Notes: generated by a model from the sequence alone, not told the origin. A DNA stretch of 37,919 nt from Candidatus Bathyarchaeota archaeon (GCA_029882515.1 JAOUKN010000010.1:1-37919), one strand, 5' to 3'; numbered from the stretch's first letter, positions 16,391-24,543 are shown. Translations and numbers: made by a program.

Positions 16391-16641
16391 GTTTGGATTT
16401 TTTCTCCCTTTGATGTTTTCTAACGTTAACTGAAAGTAGGTATCATCACGTCATTTAAAGGCTTCTCGTGAAATTATGTATCTAGACATTTTAAGATTTC
16501 TATTTGCATATTTTAAGGACTTTCACATAACACATGAAAGTTACTAATGGCAAGTTTTTCAGTCATGGTTCAGAAAAAGCACACTCAACATCCATTAGCC
16601 TTAGCTTTATGACTTTAGCGTGTGCTATATGGAGAGGTTGA

Positions 16642-16740
16642 TCATCTTTTTCCTTTAATCCAACCTTTTATTCCAAGTTCTCTTACACCATCTACCCAAC
16701 GCGGAAAAAACTCTGGACTGGCACAGCCATAACCTTTCTG
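16642..16740 (-). pseudogene. Possible remnant of a protein-coding gene
   Basis: On the reverse strand an open stretch of about 32 codons reads GYGCASPEFFPRWVDGVRELGIKGWIKGKR before a TGA, a composition that looks like a real C-terminus. Directly upstream the same frame has TAG twice, while another frame reads ELNKIGLAERLW. A decayed or frameshifted gene is possible. No family recognised. Confidence 0.25.
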
Positions 16741-16867
16741 CTAGGCCTATTTTGTTTAACTCTATCCGTGTTCTTGTTGCTCGTCACCTGAGGATAAAGA
16801 AGCTTTGGTTAAGGCAGTCTACAGAATACAACTGTACTAGTCAACGAAGACACGCACCATAGTAAAC

Positions 16868-16878
16868 TTTATATTTAT
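16868..16878 (+). promoter_or_regulatory. TATA-box candidate for the wHTH operon
   Basis: TTTATATTTAT fits an archaeal TATA box. A second A/T run, ATATTTAT at 16892-16899, is about 27 bases before GTG 16919 and would give a leaderless message. Either places the palindrome at 16897-16915 at or next to the transcription start. Confidence 0.45.
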
Positions 16879-16896
16879 CGGTCTGAATTTGATATT

Positions 16897-16915
16897 TATC
16901 TAATTAGAATAGATA
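16897..16915. promoter_or_regulatory. Palindromic operator candidate before the wHTH regulator
   Basis: TATCTA-N7-TAGATA is a perfect 6-bp inverted repeat ending 3 bases before the start codon, between TATA and gene. That is the place for a repressor site, and the adjacent gene encodes an ArsR-like winged helix protein, so autoregulation is likely. Confidence 0.5.
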
Positions 16916-16918
16916 AAA

Positions 16919-17515
16919 GTGAAATTAAGGATGCTGAAAAGCAAGTTGTCTGAAGATCTAAAAGACGAAATGAAAAAACTCAAAGAAGAAATGCAAAACC
17001 TAAAAGAACAACTTCGAGATGCAACTGAAAGAAAAATAAAAAGAGGCCGTGGCATATACATCGACGTTGGTAACCGCGTACACGACTACGTCGAAGATGT
17101 CATGGAAGGTGTCGCTGAAGGCATACACGGTGAACTTGAAAAATCCATATTCATCGGCCCAAGAGGTGTCAGAATTCGCGCGGGGCGCGCAAGAGAAAAA
17201 CCACACGAAGAAGAGGATGAAGCAAGTGTCAGCTTTCCCAAAGTCGCTGAAGTCATGAGCGCCCTAGGTCAAGAACACAGGTTGGGAATACTAAGCGAAC
17301 TTATGAGCGGGGGAAAATACATCAACGAACTGCAAGAGAAACTTTCAGAGATCACGACAAGCACACTCTCAAGTCACCTCAAAGTGCTTGAAGAAGCAGG
17401 ACTGGTAGTTCAAGAAAAAGTCAGAGGTCGTTACCTTATCACTATGCCTGGTAGAACTGCCTACAAAATGGCAAGGCGAGTCACTAGATTCCTTGAAAGA
17501 AGGAAACAAGAATGA
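16919..17515 (+). CDS. Coiled-coil ArsR-like winged-helix transcriptional regulator
   Basis: A 198-residue predicted DNA-binding protein. Residues 1-40 form a highly charged coiled coil (KSKLSEDLKDEMKKLKEEMQNLKEQLRD). A middle segment (about 45-90, GRGIYIDVGNRVHDYVEDVMEGVAEGI) is unassigned. Residues about 108-195 are a winged helix: FPKVAEVMSALGQEHRLGILSELMSGGKYINELQEKL, recognition helix TSTLSSHLKVLEEAGLV, wing VQEKVRGRYLITMPG. No metal-binding cysteine pair typical of ArsR sensors is seen, so the signal may come through the partner protein. GTG 16919 is used; ATG 16931 is the alternative. The stop overlaps the next gene by ATGA. Confidence 0.8.
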   Translation: MKLRMLKSKLSEDLKDEMKKLKEEMQNLKEQLRDATERKIKRGRGIYIDVGNRVHDYVEDVMEGVAEGIHGELEKSIFIGPRGVRIRAGRAREKPHEEEDEASVSFPKVAEVMSALGQEHRLGILSELMSGGKYINELQEKLSEITTSTLSSHLKVLEEAGLVVQEKVRGRYLITMPGRTAYKMARRVTRFLERRKQE

Positions 17516-18138
17516 TGTGGCAAAACTATCAACTAGGCAACACTATTTCGAAAGCAACTGAAGCTATAACGTTATGGCAAACAGAAAAAGGTGCCATGGA
17601 AATCAGCAGAAACACCTTGGCCATTCCAATAAACCTAGGCGACCAACGAAAAGGCTACATATTCCATGGAGACGGCAAACTACTTCTCGATACCATAGTT
17701 GAAACTGAAGAAGGTGCTATCGGTAAACCTGTTGAGAAAAAAATTGACGAACCGTTTTTAATGTTGGGAGGTACAGAAGAAACACAGCCGCATCTCAGCA
17801 CAGCGAATAGAGAAGACTTCACAAAAATGGGATATGAAAATCCACAAGAATTTGTAGCTAAAGCAGAAGATTTGTGTAACCGGTTTTTCAGAGGAAGAGT
17901 GCATAGCCGTCAAGGTTTCGACGAAGACCATGGCTTAATCTTTTCGTTCCCAAATGAAACTGGCAAATTAGACATGCTTGTCACTAAGGGTTCCAAGATG
18001 GTTTACAAGGCGATGAACATAGTCTTTGTGTCCAATGAAAATAAAGTAGTTCTAAAAAGCCCAGATGAAGTGGTTTGTGCGAAGAATGGAAAATCGGTAA
18101 TTATCAAGAAGAGGAAATCGGTCGTCGTCAATAAATAG
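17512..18138 (+). CDS. Conserved partner of the wHTH regulator, unknown function
   Basis: A 208-residue protein with no recognised catalytic motif, signal peptide or membrane segment. The central part, RKGYIFHGDGKLLLDTIVETEEGAIGKPVEKKIDEPFLMLG (about residues 47-88), is the most structured-looking. It is followed by an acidic helical stretch and a C-terminal lysine-rich beta stretch (KSVIIKKRKSVVVNK). The start codon shares ATGA with the wHTH stop, so the two are produced together and probably interact. A ligand-sensing or antagonist role is plausible but inferred only from coupling. Confidence 0.7.
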   Translation: MMWQNYQLGNTISKATEAITLWQTEKGAMEISRNTLAIPINLGDQRKGYIFHGDGKLLLDTIVETEEGAIGKPVEKKIDEPFLMLGGTEETQPHLSTANREDFTKMGYENPQEFVAKAEDLCNRFFRGRVHSRQGFDEDHGLIFSFPNETGKLDMLVTKGSKMVYKAMNIVFVSNENKVVLKSPDEVVCAKNGKSVIIKKRKSVVVNK

Positions 18139-18199
18139 TGCCTTTCTACGGCAGTACTACTAAATCCTCCGTTTTCCCCTCCGTCGGCGCTGACCAGTT

Positions 18200-19609
18200 T
18201 TATTTTGATACTAAACGTTTCATAATCTCCTGTGTTTTCTCTTTTACGATTTCCACTAGTTTCTTTGTGACCAGCCCTTCCTCTAATGCTTCGTCAAGTT
18301 TTTCCTCATCCAACGTCTCAGCTTTGCCACTCGGCCAGACACAAACATCCACTTCCAAATCAACATAACGAATTGCATAAGGATACAACTCTATCGGCGT
18401 GTTCAAGTTGATATACGTACCTTTCAATTTTCCATGTTTAGAAAAATACTGAGTTTTCAGGTACCATTCGCCTACTTTTGCGTCTGTTATGGCGGTGTCT
18501 CCTGGTTCTTTACGTGTTTTGAGACCATCATAGACTCCTTCTTTCTCAAAAACTCGACTCAAACACAGTGTGTAGTCATCATGGTTGCAGGCTTCAACCA
18601 AAGCTTTGCCGAGGTGGAAAACTTTTCCATCCAGCTTTACATGTTCTATTCCTATCACAGAACCTACATGAGATTGTTCTGCTTCATTTGTTCGCCCAAA
18701 AAGACCTTCAACTTCCTCTCTAGGAACCCCTTGCTTGAGAAGGCGTTCAGCCATGTCCAAGGCTGATGAAATTCTTCCCACACAAGCCTTGTAATAATGG
18801 TGCCCCTTAATTGTTGACGCAACAAATCTTCGGATTTCATCTAGCTTTCTTTTTGACAGAGCTGGGAATTCTATGTCCGCGAAATGTCTACCTTCCCATA
18901 ATGTCACGGGAGCCTCTACCTCCTCAGCTTTCTTCATTAGAAGTTCTCGTTCTTTCAAAAGAGTAGTTATCTCATTTTTTAAGATGACAGAGGGTTGGTT
19001 TGCGGCTGCTGTTCGCCATATAATGCCCCAGTTGAGAGGAGCCCACTGCTTTCCAAGTCGAAAGAGGCGAGAACGCTTTTGCCCATCAAGAATTTTCCTA
19101 CTAACTTTAACTTCGTGTCCAAGAATGAGAACCGCATATCTACCTGGAATCTTAATTGTAGTTGTCAAAGTAGGTTCTTTGGCTCCCATTCTTCCTTTCT
19201 CAACTTGGGCGACTATCTGCTGTGCGTTGGGGTCGGAGATTTCTTCTTCATGTATTCTGCCCGTTGCTGATCCAATGTCGACTAAGATTGAATGAGTGGC
19301 AGAGTCTGAACTCTTTACTAGTCCTTTATAGATTCCTTCGGTAGTTGTCTTCCATCTTCTGACGATAACGTCTTCAAGGGTAGATTGTAAGATTTCCTTG
19401 AAGGCATCGACAGCCTCTGCCTTCCCCAAGGCTCGAACCCCTTGGCGGTCATATCGATCGTAAATGTCGACATCGGGCGTTTCATTGCTTTCTTTTAACT
19501 TGAATCTCTCTTTTACTGTTGTTGATGCTTGTACTATGTCGAAATCGTTGTCTAGCAAAAGTTTGGTTAAAGCTGTAGAATAGATACCTCGGACTCTAGC
19601 TGAAGACAC
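18200..19609 (-). CDS. FAU-1-type AU-rich RNA-binding ribonuclease
   Basis: A 469-residue protein that matches archaeal FAU-1 in length and ends, beginning VRGIYSTALTKLLLDNDFDIVQASTTVKERF. An RNase E/G-like S1 region lies near residues 90-125 (GIYKGLVKSSDSATHSILVDIGSATGRI). The C-terminal third is the DUF402 domain (GTYINLNTPIELYPYAIRYVDLEVDVCVWPSGKAETLDEEKLDEAL), a nucleotide-hydrolase fold found in S-adenosylmethionine- and NDP-acting proteins. FAU-1 binds AU-rich RNA and has been linked to 5S rRNA maturation. The start is GTG, 14 bases after the rtcA stop, consistent with an rtcA-fau1 RNA-metabolism operon. Confidence 0.88.
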   Translation of the reverse strand: MSSARVRGIYSTALTKLLLDNDFDIVQASTTVKERFKLKESNETPDVDIYDRYDRQGVRALGKAEAVDAFKEILQSTLEDVIVRRWKTTTEGIYKGLVKSSDSATHSILVDIGSATGRIHEEEISDPNAQQIVAQVEKGRMGAKEPTLTTTIKIPGRYAVLILGHEVKVSRKILDGQKRSRLFRLGKQWAPLNWGIIWRTAAANQPSVILKNEITTLLKERELLMKKAEEVEAPVTLWEGRHFADIEFPALSKRKLDEIRRFVASTIKGHHYYKACVGRISSALDMAERLLKQGVPREEVEGLFGRTNEAEQSHVGSVIGIEHVKLDGKVFHLGKALVEACNHDDYTLCLSRVFEKEGVYDGLKTRKEPGDTAITDAKVGEWYLKTQYFSKHGKLKGTYINLNTPIELYPYAIRYVDLEVDVCVWPSGKAETLDEEKLDEALEEGLVTKKLVEIVKEKTQEIMKRLVSK

Positions 19610-19623
19610 TCAGAGACCCTTCT

Positions 19624-20664
19624 CTACAACCCTTTCTTCTTGATTTGATAGAGTTCTTTTATCCTTCTGACTTCAAACCGTACACCTAATATTTTTTCAG
19701 TCAACCATAGGTTGGTTTCTAGATGTTCTGTGATGTTGCGCGTGAGGTAGGTTGAGTAATCGTCAGCTAATGCAACATAGGGCACCAACATGTCAGCAAG
19801 ATGCACATCCACAGTGGCTCCAGTCTCAATTTCCTTGAAAAGGTTTTCAGCGGCTTCTCGTCCTACAGCCTCGCTTGGCTTCCGAAGCTCACCGATCGCG
19901 TCTCCTCCAAGGAGTGCACCAGTGTCAGTTTTTCCCCATAACACAAGGGAACTACCTTTCTGGAGAGGGTTAGATTTGTCGTTGACTACTCTGATTTCGG
20001 CTTCCAACCCATAGTCTTCAAGATATCTGTTTGCTGCTCTAGCTTGTCGTTCCGCGACTTTACGTTCTTCTAGGAAGGTGCAAACTGAGACGCCTTCTAG
20101 GTTTTCTAATTCCCCAGACTTTTCAAGAGCTAGCGGTTTGAGTTTTTGACATGGCTGAACTTTCATGAAGACTTCACCCATACCCTTTGGATAATAACCA
20201 TACTTGTGGATGTTTAAGGAAGTTTTCAAACCTATCTGATCTAATACTTCGAGAAGCACATGTTTTAGATAGTTGATGGTAGGTGAGTGGCGAACATCTG
20301 TTCCTCCCTTAACTATCCGGATGCGTACAGTGTTTCTGGCGTAGGCGCAGATAGGCAAGATGGTAAGCAATAGCATGGGGATGCTTCCAGCCGTGCCAAT
20401 TTCGGCATGTATTTCACCACCGTTTATCTGTTGAGGGTGGAACCAGAGTTCTTTGGAGTTCAATTTTGCCCCTTCCGTCTCAGCGTTACAAAGTTTTGCA
20501 GCAGTAAGTACGGCTTCCAGGTGTTGAGGACGTAAGCCGGGTTTAGTTCGTTTCTGTCTAATGTTGTAGAGGTGTAAGGGTTCTTGAAGAATTCCAGCTA
20601 AAGCAATTGATAGACGTAAAATGGTTCCGCTTCCGCTTTTTTGGCTACCGTCAATGTTAAGCAC
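19624..20664 (-). CDS. rtcA: RNA 3'-terminal phosphate cyclase
   Basis: An RtcA-family enzyme that converts RNA 3'-phosphate to 2',3'-cyclic phosphate via a histidine-AMP intermediate. The catalytic His is present in VDVHLADMLVPYVAL near the C-terminus, and NIRQKRTKPGLRPQHLEAV, GTAGSIPMLLLTILP and GYYPKGMGEV are typical. The N-terminal loop reads IDGSQKSGSGTILR instead of the usual GEGGGQILR, a deviation worth noting. The track starts at TTG 20706, but that codon lies inside the divergent TATA. GTG 20664 has GAGG 8 bases upstream and begins just before the conserved NIDGS (346 residues). It is followed by fau-1. Confidence 0.9.
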   Translation of the reverse strand: MLNIDGSQKSGSGTILRLSIALAGILQEPLHLYNIRQKRTKPGLRPQHLEAVLTAAKLCNAETEGAKLNSKELWFHPQQINGGEIHAEIGTAGSIPMLLLTILPICAYARNTVRIRIVKGGTDVRHSPTINYLKHVLLEVLDQIGLKTSLNIHKYGYYPKGMGEVFMKVQPCQKLKPLALEKSGELENLEGVSVCTFLEERKVAERQARAANRYLEDYGLEAEIRVVNDKSNPLQKGSSLVLWGKTDTGALLGGDAIGELRKPSEAVGREAAENLFKEIETGATVDVHLADMLVPYVALADDYSTYLTRNITEHLETNLWLTEKILGVRFEVRRIKELYQIKKKGL

Positions 20665-20706
20665 GTTGGAATCCTCAATTCTAAGGGTAAAACAAATGAG
20701 GAACAA

Positions 20707-20714
20707 TATTAAAT
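20707..20714. promoter_or_regulatory. Shared divergent TATA element, rtcA and the small conserved gene
   Basis: TATTAAAT sits 33 bases before ATG 20740 on the plus strand and 43 bases from the rtcA GTG on the minus strand, suitable for start sites in both directions. Confidence 0.4.
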
Positions 20715-20739
20715 AGTATTGCGAGGAGGCACGATCTTT

Positions 20740-21099
20740 ATGAGTGCGGAGAAGTTAAAAACAGAACAATTGTTACAGCGGATTGATGAACTTCTTACAG
20801 TTTTAAGCGTGATTTCCAGAGATCTTACAGAAACCTCAAAAGCATTAAAGGCATCGGTTGGGACCCCAGCGGTCGCACTCAAGAAAGAAAAAATGAGGAC
20901 AATTGATGATATCAAAACCTTGTTCCCAAAAGATTTAGAGGAGATGCTGATGTTTGAAGAAGCGGAAGAAGACATAGTAGTGAAGCCACGTCAATTCTTA
21001 GGGTCTGAAAACTTTGCGAAAATTGCGTCTATTGTCCGTGACGCTGGCGGAGAATATATCAGTGCTGGAAGGGAATCACATTTCCGAATTCCCAGATAA
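20740..21099 (+). CDS. Conserved small archaeal protein, unknown function
   Basis: 119 residues from ATG 20740, preceded by GAGGAGG at 10 bases; the track's earlier start overlaps that site. Residues 1-45 are helical and likely coiled coil (EKLKTEQLLQRIDELLTVLSVISRDLTETSKALKAS). The C-terminal 45 residues, VVKPRQFLGSENFAKIASIVRDAGGEYISAGRESHFRIPR, form a compact domain that I believe recurs in TACK archaea. Its basic, aromatic, SHFRIP-ending look suggests nucleic-acid contact, which is a guess. It is divergent from rtcA and convergent with surE. Confidence 0.7.
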   Translation: MSAEKLKTEQLLQRIDELLTVLSVISRDLTETSKALKASVGTPAVALKKEKMRTIDDIKTLFPKDLEEMLMFEEAEEDIVVKPRQFLGSENFAKIASIVRDAGGEYISAGRESHFRIPR

Positions 21100-21120
21100 A
21101 GTCATGTCAGTATCTAGCAG

Positions 21121-21915
21121 TTATCTTGGAGTTGCTAGGGTCTTCAAGAGATCTTCTAAACTCTTTCTGTTATGGGGCAGTCTAATTTTGATAGGTGTGA
21201 TCGAGATGCTCTTCTCTTTTTTAACAGCATATAGATCAGTTCCCATCTCATCATCAGGATAATTAGCCAGCATCCACTTCTTAATCATGAAGCCATTTCC
21301 AAGTTTCGAGTGGATGTCGCCATATCCCTCATACGAAAGACTAGTAATCTTTACTGCATTAAAATCGGTATCTTTTGGTACGTTTATGGAGATTATATCA
21401 ACTTCTAGTGGCATCCCCTTATTCAACACGTACTGAGCAGTTTTCTCTGCGATGGTAACAGTTAATTCCAATTCTTTTTCAGTGACAGCCATCTTTTCTG
21501 GTTGATTTTCGGTAATCTCTGGTATACAGTAAGAGACTGCTATGGCAGGCACATGATGAATAGCGGCTTCTAAGGCAGCACCCAATGTACCTGAGTTAAG
21601 CAGATCGTCGATTCCAAGGTTTGGACCCATATTTATTCCAGCAACCAAAAGGTCTGGTGAGCGTTTCATGATCTTGTTGAAGGCAAGGAGGAAGGCATCA
21701 GCAGGAGTCCCTGTTATTGCATAGGCTTTACTCCCATCCTCTAACCCTGTTTCAGTGATGTTTATCTGTCTCGTCGTCAGAGCTTTTCCCACCCCACTTG
21801 TCTCTTCCTTTGGTGCCACAACCAGAATTCTCCCCAGTTTTGTTAGTCGTTTCTTTAAAGCAAGTAGACCAACAGAATGAATCCCATCGTCGTTGATCAA
21901 TAGTATCGTAGGCAT
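21121..21915 (-). CDS. surE: 5'/3'-nucleotidase SurE
   Basis: A 264-residue survival-protein phosphatase that dephosphorylates nucleoside monophosphates. The N-terminal metal site NDDG (in ILLINDDGIHSVGLLALK), the SGVGKALT loop, GINMGPNLG (metal-binding Asn) and SGTLGAALEA are all present and in order. The track ORF runs 45 codons further upstream into the fmdA-type gene's end. I start at ATG 21915 (MPTILLINDDG), where the fold must begin and where a GTGAT precedes the ATG. Same strand as the amidase gene, 88 bases apart, so possibly cotranscribed. Confidence 0.93.
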   Translation of the reverse strand: MPTILLINDDGIHSVGLLALKKRLTKLGRILVVAPKEETSGVGKALTTRQINITETGLEDGSKAYAITGTPADAFLLAFNKIMKRSPDLLVAGINMGPNLGIDDLLNSGTLGAALEAAIHHVPAIAVSYCIPEITENQPEKMAVTEKELELTVTIAEKTAQYVLNKGMPLEVDIISINVPKDTDFNAVKITSLSYEGYGDIHSKLGNGFMIKKWMLANYPDDEMGTDLYAVKKEKSISITPIKIRLPHNRKSLEDLLKTLATPR

Positions 21916-22003
21916 AACATCATCACGGATTTTTGTTGATCTGTTGTAAGATACCTTTGACTCTCGGCTAATATCTATAACGCTTGACCTAGATATCATC
22001 TCT

Positions 22004-22918
22004 TTAGAAGTATCTCCTAGGAAATTTTGCTGCCACTGTATACCTTTCATTGACGATTTGACAGATTCTCGCTTTTGCTACTTGGCTGCAAAGGAGATAA
22101 GCGTCCATACGATCAAACCCATAGTCTTCAGTTAGCCAAACGACTAGTTCAGTGAAGGCTAACTTTGTTGCATGTTCTAGAGACGCGCTGCTACAAACGG
22201 TCAGAATTTCGCTTGGTGTTGCAATTCTTGGCCAATTAATGCTTCTACCATGAATTACGTCAACTTTTACTATGGTTTCTGATGGTGTTTCAACAGCTAC
22301 GCCACAGATTTCACAGTCTCCTTGAACAGCATGGACATCGCCCAGATATAGTAATGCTCCATCAACAAAAACTGGAAGAGACAGTTTACTTCCTTTTGTA
22401 ACGTCGGAACAGTCCATATTTCCTCCGTGTTTGTCTGGCTTGGTGCTTAATTGGGCTTCTATGGGTGGTGCTGTTCCAATGGTTCCTACTAATGGGTCAA
22501 CAGGAATTTCGATTTTTTTCCTTCCGTTCTCCATCGGAAAGTGGATGATGCCGTTTTCTATGTGAGATATTTTGGTTCTTGGTGACAAGTTTTCCTGCAG
22601 ATACGATGCTGTTAGACCGCCGATCCCTGGGAAATTCACGGTTACTCCTTTAACGCCGACTTTTATGTCAGTAATCTCAACTACGAGAGTGTCGCCTGGT
22701 CTTGCTGTTTTGACGTATATTGGGCCTGAAACCGGGTTGAAATAGTCTGGAACCCTTCCTTCTGTAAGAAGTTTTTCTAGCGGCGAGTCTTCAGTCACGG
22801 CTCCACAGAGAGCATCTATAGTTTCGACCACAACAGATTCTCCGGGTTTGACCTTCACAACAGGTTTGTGAAGGGGGCTCAAAGTGTACTGGACAATATC
22901 GCTTGTTACGCGTTTCAA
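22004..22918 (-). CDS. Acetamidase/formamidase family protein (FmdA-like)
   Basis: A 304-residue member of the FmdA/AmdA family, zinc-dependent enzymes that hydrolyse short amides to ammonia and carboxylate. Visible motifs are KPGESVVVETIDALCG near the N-terminus, NPVSGPIYVKTARPGDTLVVEI, GTIGTAPP, HGGNMDCSDVTKGSKLSLPVFVDGALLYLGDVHAVQGDCEICGVAVE (the metal-binding core), and a DRMDAYLLCSQVAKARICQIVN ending. The substrate cannot be read from sequence. The start is TTG with GAGG 8 bases upstream. The family is often called promiscuously, so formamide or acetamide use is uncertain. Confidence 0.88.
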   Translation of the reverse strand: MKRVTSDIVQYTLSPLHKPVVKVKPGESVVVETIDALCGAVTEDSPLEKLLTEGRVPDYFNPVSGPIYVKTARPGDTLVVEITDIKVGVKGVTVNFPGIGGLTASYLQENLSPRTKISHIENGIIHFPMENGRKKIEIPVDPLVGTIGTAPPIEAQLSTKPDKHGGNMDCSDVTKGSKLSLPVFVDGALLYLGDVHAVQGDCEICGVAVETPSETIVKVDVIHGRSINWPRIATPSEILTVCSSASLEHATKLAFTELVVWLTEDYGFDRMDAYLLCSQVAKARICQIVNERYTVAAKFPRRYF

Positions 22919-22966
22919 TGCGTGGTCCTCATCTTTAGTTTTAGAATAAGTAGTTGATAGAAAGTG

Positions 22967-22975
22967 TTTAATATT
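22967..22975. promoter_or_regulatory. TATA-like element upstream of the amidase gene, possibly bidirectional
   Basis: TTTAATATT (AATATTAAA on the reverse strand) lies 49 bases from the amidase TTG and 51 bases before the ATG of the amber-interrupted small ORF on the plus strand. Confidence 0.35.
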
Positions 22976-23025
22976 TGCGGGTGAAGGCGAAACTCGCTGG
23001 AGCTTGTGTTTAGAGCGAAGGAAGT

Positions 23026-23202
23026 ATGTCGCTAGAGGAACTTGCGTCTAGATATGAGAAGCTAAAGGTTCAGCTTTCTGAGTAGTATCATAACCTGGAA
23101 GCCGGTTTGCCCCACGACCGAGAACTTAGAAAAGGCGTGCTAAACTGGTGTATAACAAGAAATGCGGTTGAAATGGTGATAGATGTACGAATAGCAGATT
23201 AA
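23026..23202 (+). pseudogene. 58-codon ORF interrupted by an in-frame TAG
   Basis: After GAAGGAAGT an ATG opens MSLEELASRYEKLKVQLSE, then TAG (23083-23085), and the same frame continues YHNLEAGLPHDRELRKGVLNWCITRNAVEMVIDVRIAD to a TAA. Both halves look coding and have matching composition. The simplest view is a recently inactivated small gene or a sequencing error. Amber decoding as pyrrolysine is possible in some archaea, but TAG terminates rpl30e and tusA here, which argues against it. Its end overlaps the oxidoreductase stop by 4 bases, convergently. Confidence 0.4.
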
Positions 23203-24194
23203 TTGCTGCTTCTTAAGCCTTCCATTGCCTTGAGGGCCCACTTCGGGTCTGCTAGCATTGCTCTTCCAACCGCAACTAGATCGGCACGATTCTTTCCTAT
23301 GACTTCATCAGCGAATTCTGGAGTTTTTATTCCTCCAACTCCAATCACTGGCACATTTACAACGCTTTTTATTGCTTCTGCGAGGGGAACGTAGTAGCCA
23401 GGGCCTGTTAGGTGTGCTGGTCTGGAGCCCATTATTCCACCTGACACATCAATTGCATGAACACCCCACTTTTCCAAGTTTTGAGCGAAGACTTTACTTT
23501 CCTGCAACGTGAGACCCTCAGGGTGCATATCGTCTGCGCCTAGTCTATAGAGCAGTGGAAAGGATTTCCCTATGTTTTCTTTGATTCTTGCTATGATTTG
23601 GGAGTGGAAGCGCATCCTGTTTTCTAAGGAGCCTCCGTACTCGTCCTTTCTTTTGTTACTTAACGGTGACAGAAACTGGTTGAGGAGAAATCCATGGGCT
23701 CCGTGAACCTCTACGGCGTCGAATCCAGCTTCCACTGCACGTCTAGCCGCTGAACTAAAGGCCTCAATCATTTCTTCAATTTCATTTCTACTTATTTCTC
23801 GTGGAACTTCATGTTTGCTTGAATGCGGGATGGGTGAGGGACCAACTGGTTGTTGACCGCAGACGTCAGAGGCTGTTACTCTTCCAGCATGATTTATTTG
23901 GATAGTAATTGGGGTGCCAAGAGAATGGATTCTTTCTGCCAGCTTGGCTAGGCCAGCAGCAAGCTTGTCCTCATGAATTCCGAGCTGGTGCGGTGATAGC
24001 TTTCCGCCCTTCAAGACATAGGAGTGTTCAACTATCTGCAGTCCTAGTCCCCTAGCACGTTTTTCATAATGTTTAATCAGGTCTTCGGTTACCTCTCCTC
24101 GCGTTGTTGCGAGACCAGTTGCCATGGGTGGCATAACTATACGATTCTTCAACTGAAGCGAACCAATTTTAATAAGGTCAAATAGTCTAGGCAT
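23199..24194 (-). CDS. Old yellow enzyme family NADH:flavin oxidoreductase
   Basis: A TIM-barrel FMN flavoprotein of the YqjM/OYE family that reduces activated C=C bonds with NAD(P)H. It opens with the standard MPRLFDLIKIGSLQLKNRIVMPPMATG. It has QINHAGR (substrate region), the HGAHGFLLNQFLSPLSNKRKDEYGGSLENRMRF signature, and the FMN-phosphate site VIGVGGIKTPEFADEVI...RADLVAVGRAMLADP. At 331 residues it is the single-domain form without the C-terminal Fe-S/FAD domains of dienoyl-CoA reductases. I prefer ATG 24194, the usual family start; the track adds eight residues. Physiological substrate unknown. Confidence 0.92.
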   Translation of the reverse strand: MPRLFDLIKIGSLQLKNRIVMPPMATGLATTRGEVTEDLIKHYEKRARGLGLQIVEHSYVLKGGKLSPHQLGIHEDKLAAGLAKLAERIHSLGTPITIQINHAGRVTASDVCGQQPVGPSPIPHSSKHEVPREISRNEIEEMIEAFSSAARRAVEAGFDAVEVHGAHGFLLNQFLSPLSNKRKDEYGGSLENRMRFHSQIIARIKENIGKSFPLLYRLGADDMHPEGLTLQESKVFAQNLEKWGVHAIDVSGGIMGSRPAHLTGPGYYVPLAEAIKSVVNVPVIGVGGIKTPEFADEVIGKNRADLVAVGRAMLADPKWALKAMEGLRSSN

Positions 24195-24261
24195 ACTTCT
24201 CAGTGATACAGTCACCATTTGAGATATAAGATTAAGGGGAGCGATTTGGGCTCAGTCACTA

Positions 24262-24543
24262 CTAATATCCATACCTAATCCTAAAAGACTTAAACTCACC
24301 TGTATACTCTTCCCAATGAATTTCAACTTCAGATACTCTAGCCCCACGAGGCCCCCGTCTACAAAACTCCACTAATTCCTCCAAAACCGCTCGTTCACCC
24401 TCGAAAACAACCTCAACTCTCCCGCTGGGTAAATTTCTCACCCATCCACATACGTTCCGTTTAACCGCCTCATACTCAGTCTCAGATCTAAAGAAGACAC
24501 CTTGCACTCTACCGCTCACATAAACGTGAGCCCTAATCTTCAA
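24262..24543 (-). CDS. acyP: Acylphosphatase
   Basis: A small enzyme hydrolysing acyl phosphates such as carbamoyl or 1,3-bisphosphoglyceryl phosphate. The catalytic Arg lies in VSGRVQGVFFRSETEYEA and the catalytic Asn in CGWVRNLPSGRVEVVFEG; the ending FKSFRIRYGY is canonical. The track starts at TTG 24558, but GGAAGGA lies 6 bases before TTG 24543. Starting there gives MKIRAHVYVSGRVQG and 93 residues, the usual size. No operon partner is evident. Confidence 0.93.
   Translation of the reverse strand: MKIRAHVYVSGRVQGVFFRSETEYEAVKRNVCGWVRNLPSGRVEVVFEGERAVLEELVEFCRRGPRGARVSEVEIHWEEYTGEFKSFRIRYGY

Larger units (their letters stand above)
16391..16918. other. 528-base intergenic region with inverted repeats and an ORF remnant
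   Basis: It lies between the divergent rps6e and the wHTH gene. It contains CTTTCA/TGAAAG (about 16519-16539), AGCACAC/GTGTGCT (16578-16584 and 16620-16626), a reverse-strand coding-like remnant at 16642-16740, and the wHTH promoter and operator at its right end. I see no tRNA or clear structured RNA. Confidence 0.45.

Noticed and set aside
21916-22050. N-terminal 45-residue extension of the SurE ORF
   Set aside because: SurE folds start at MPTILLINDDG; the extra codons run into the 3' end of the amidase gene.
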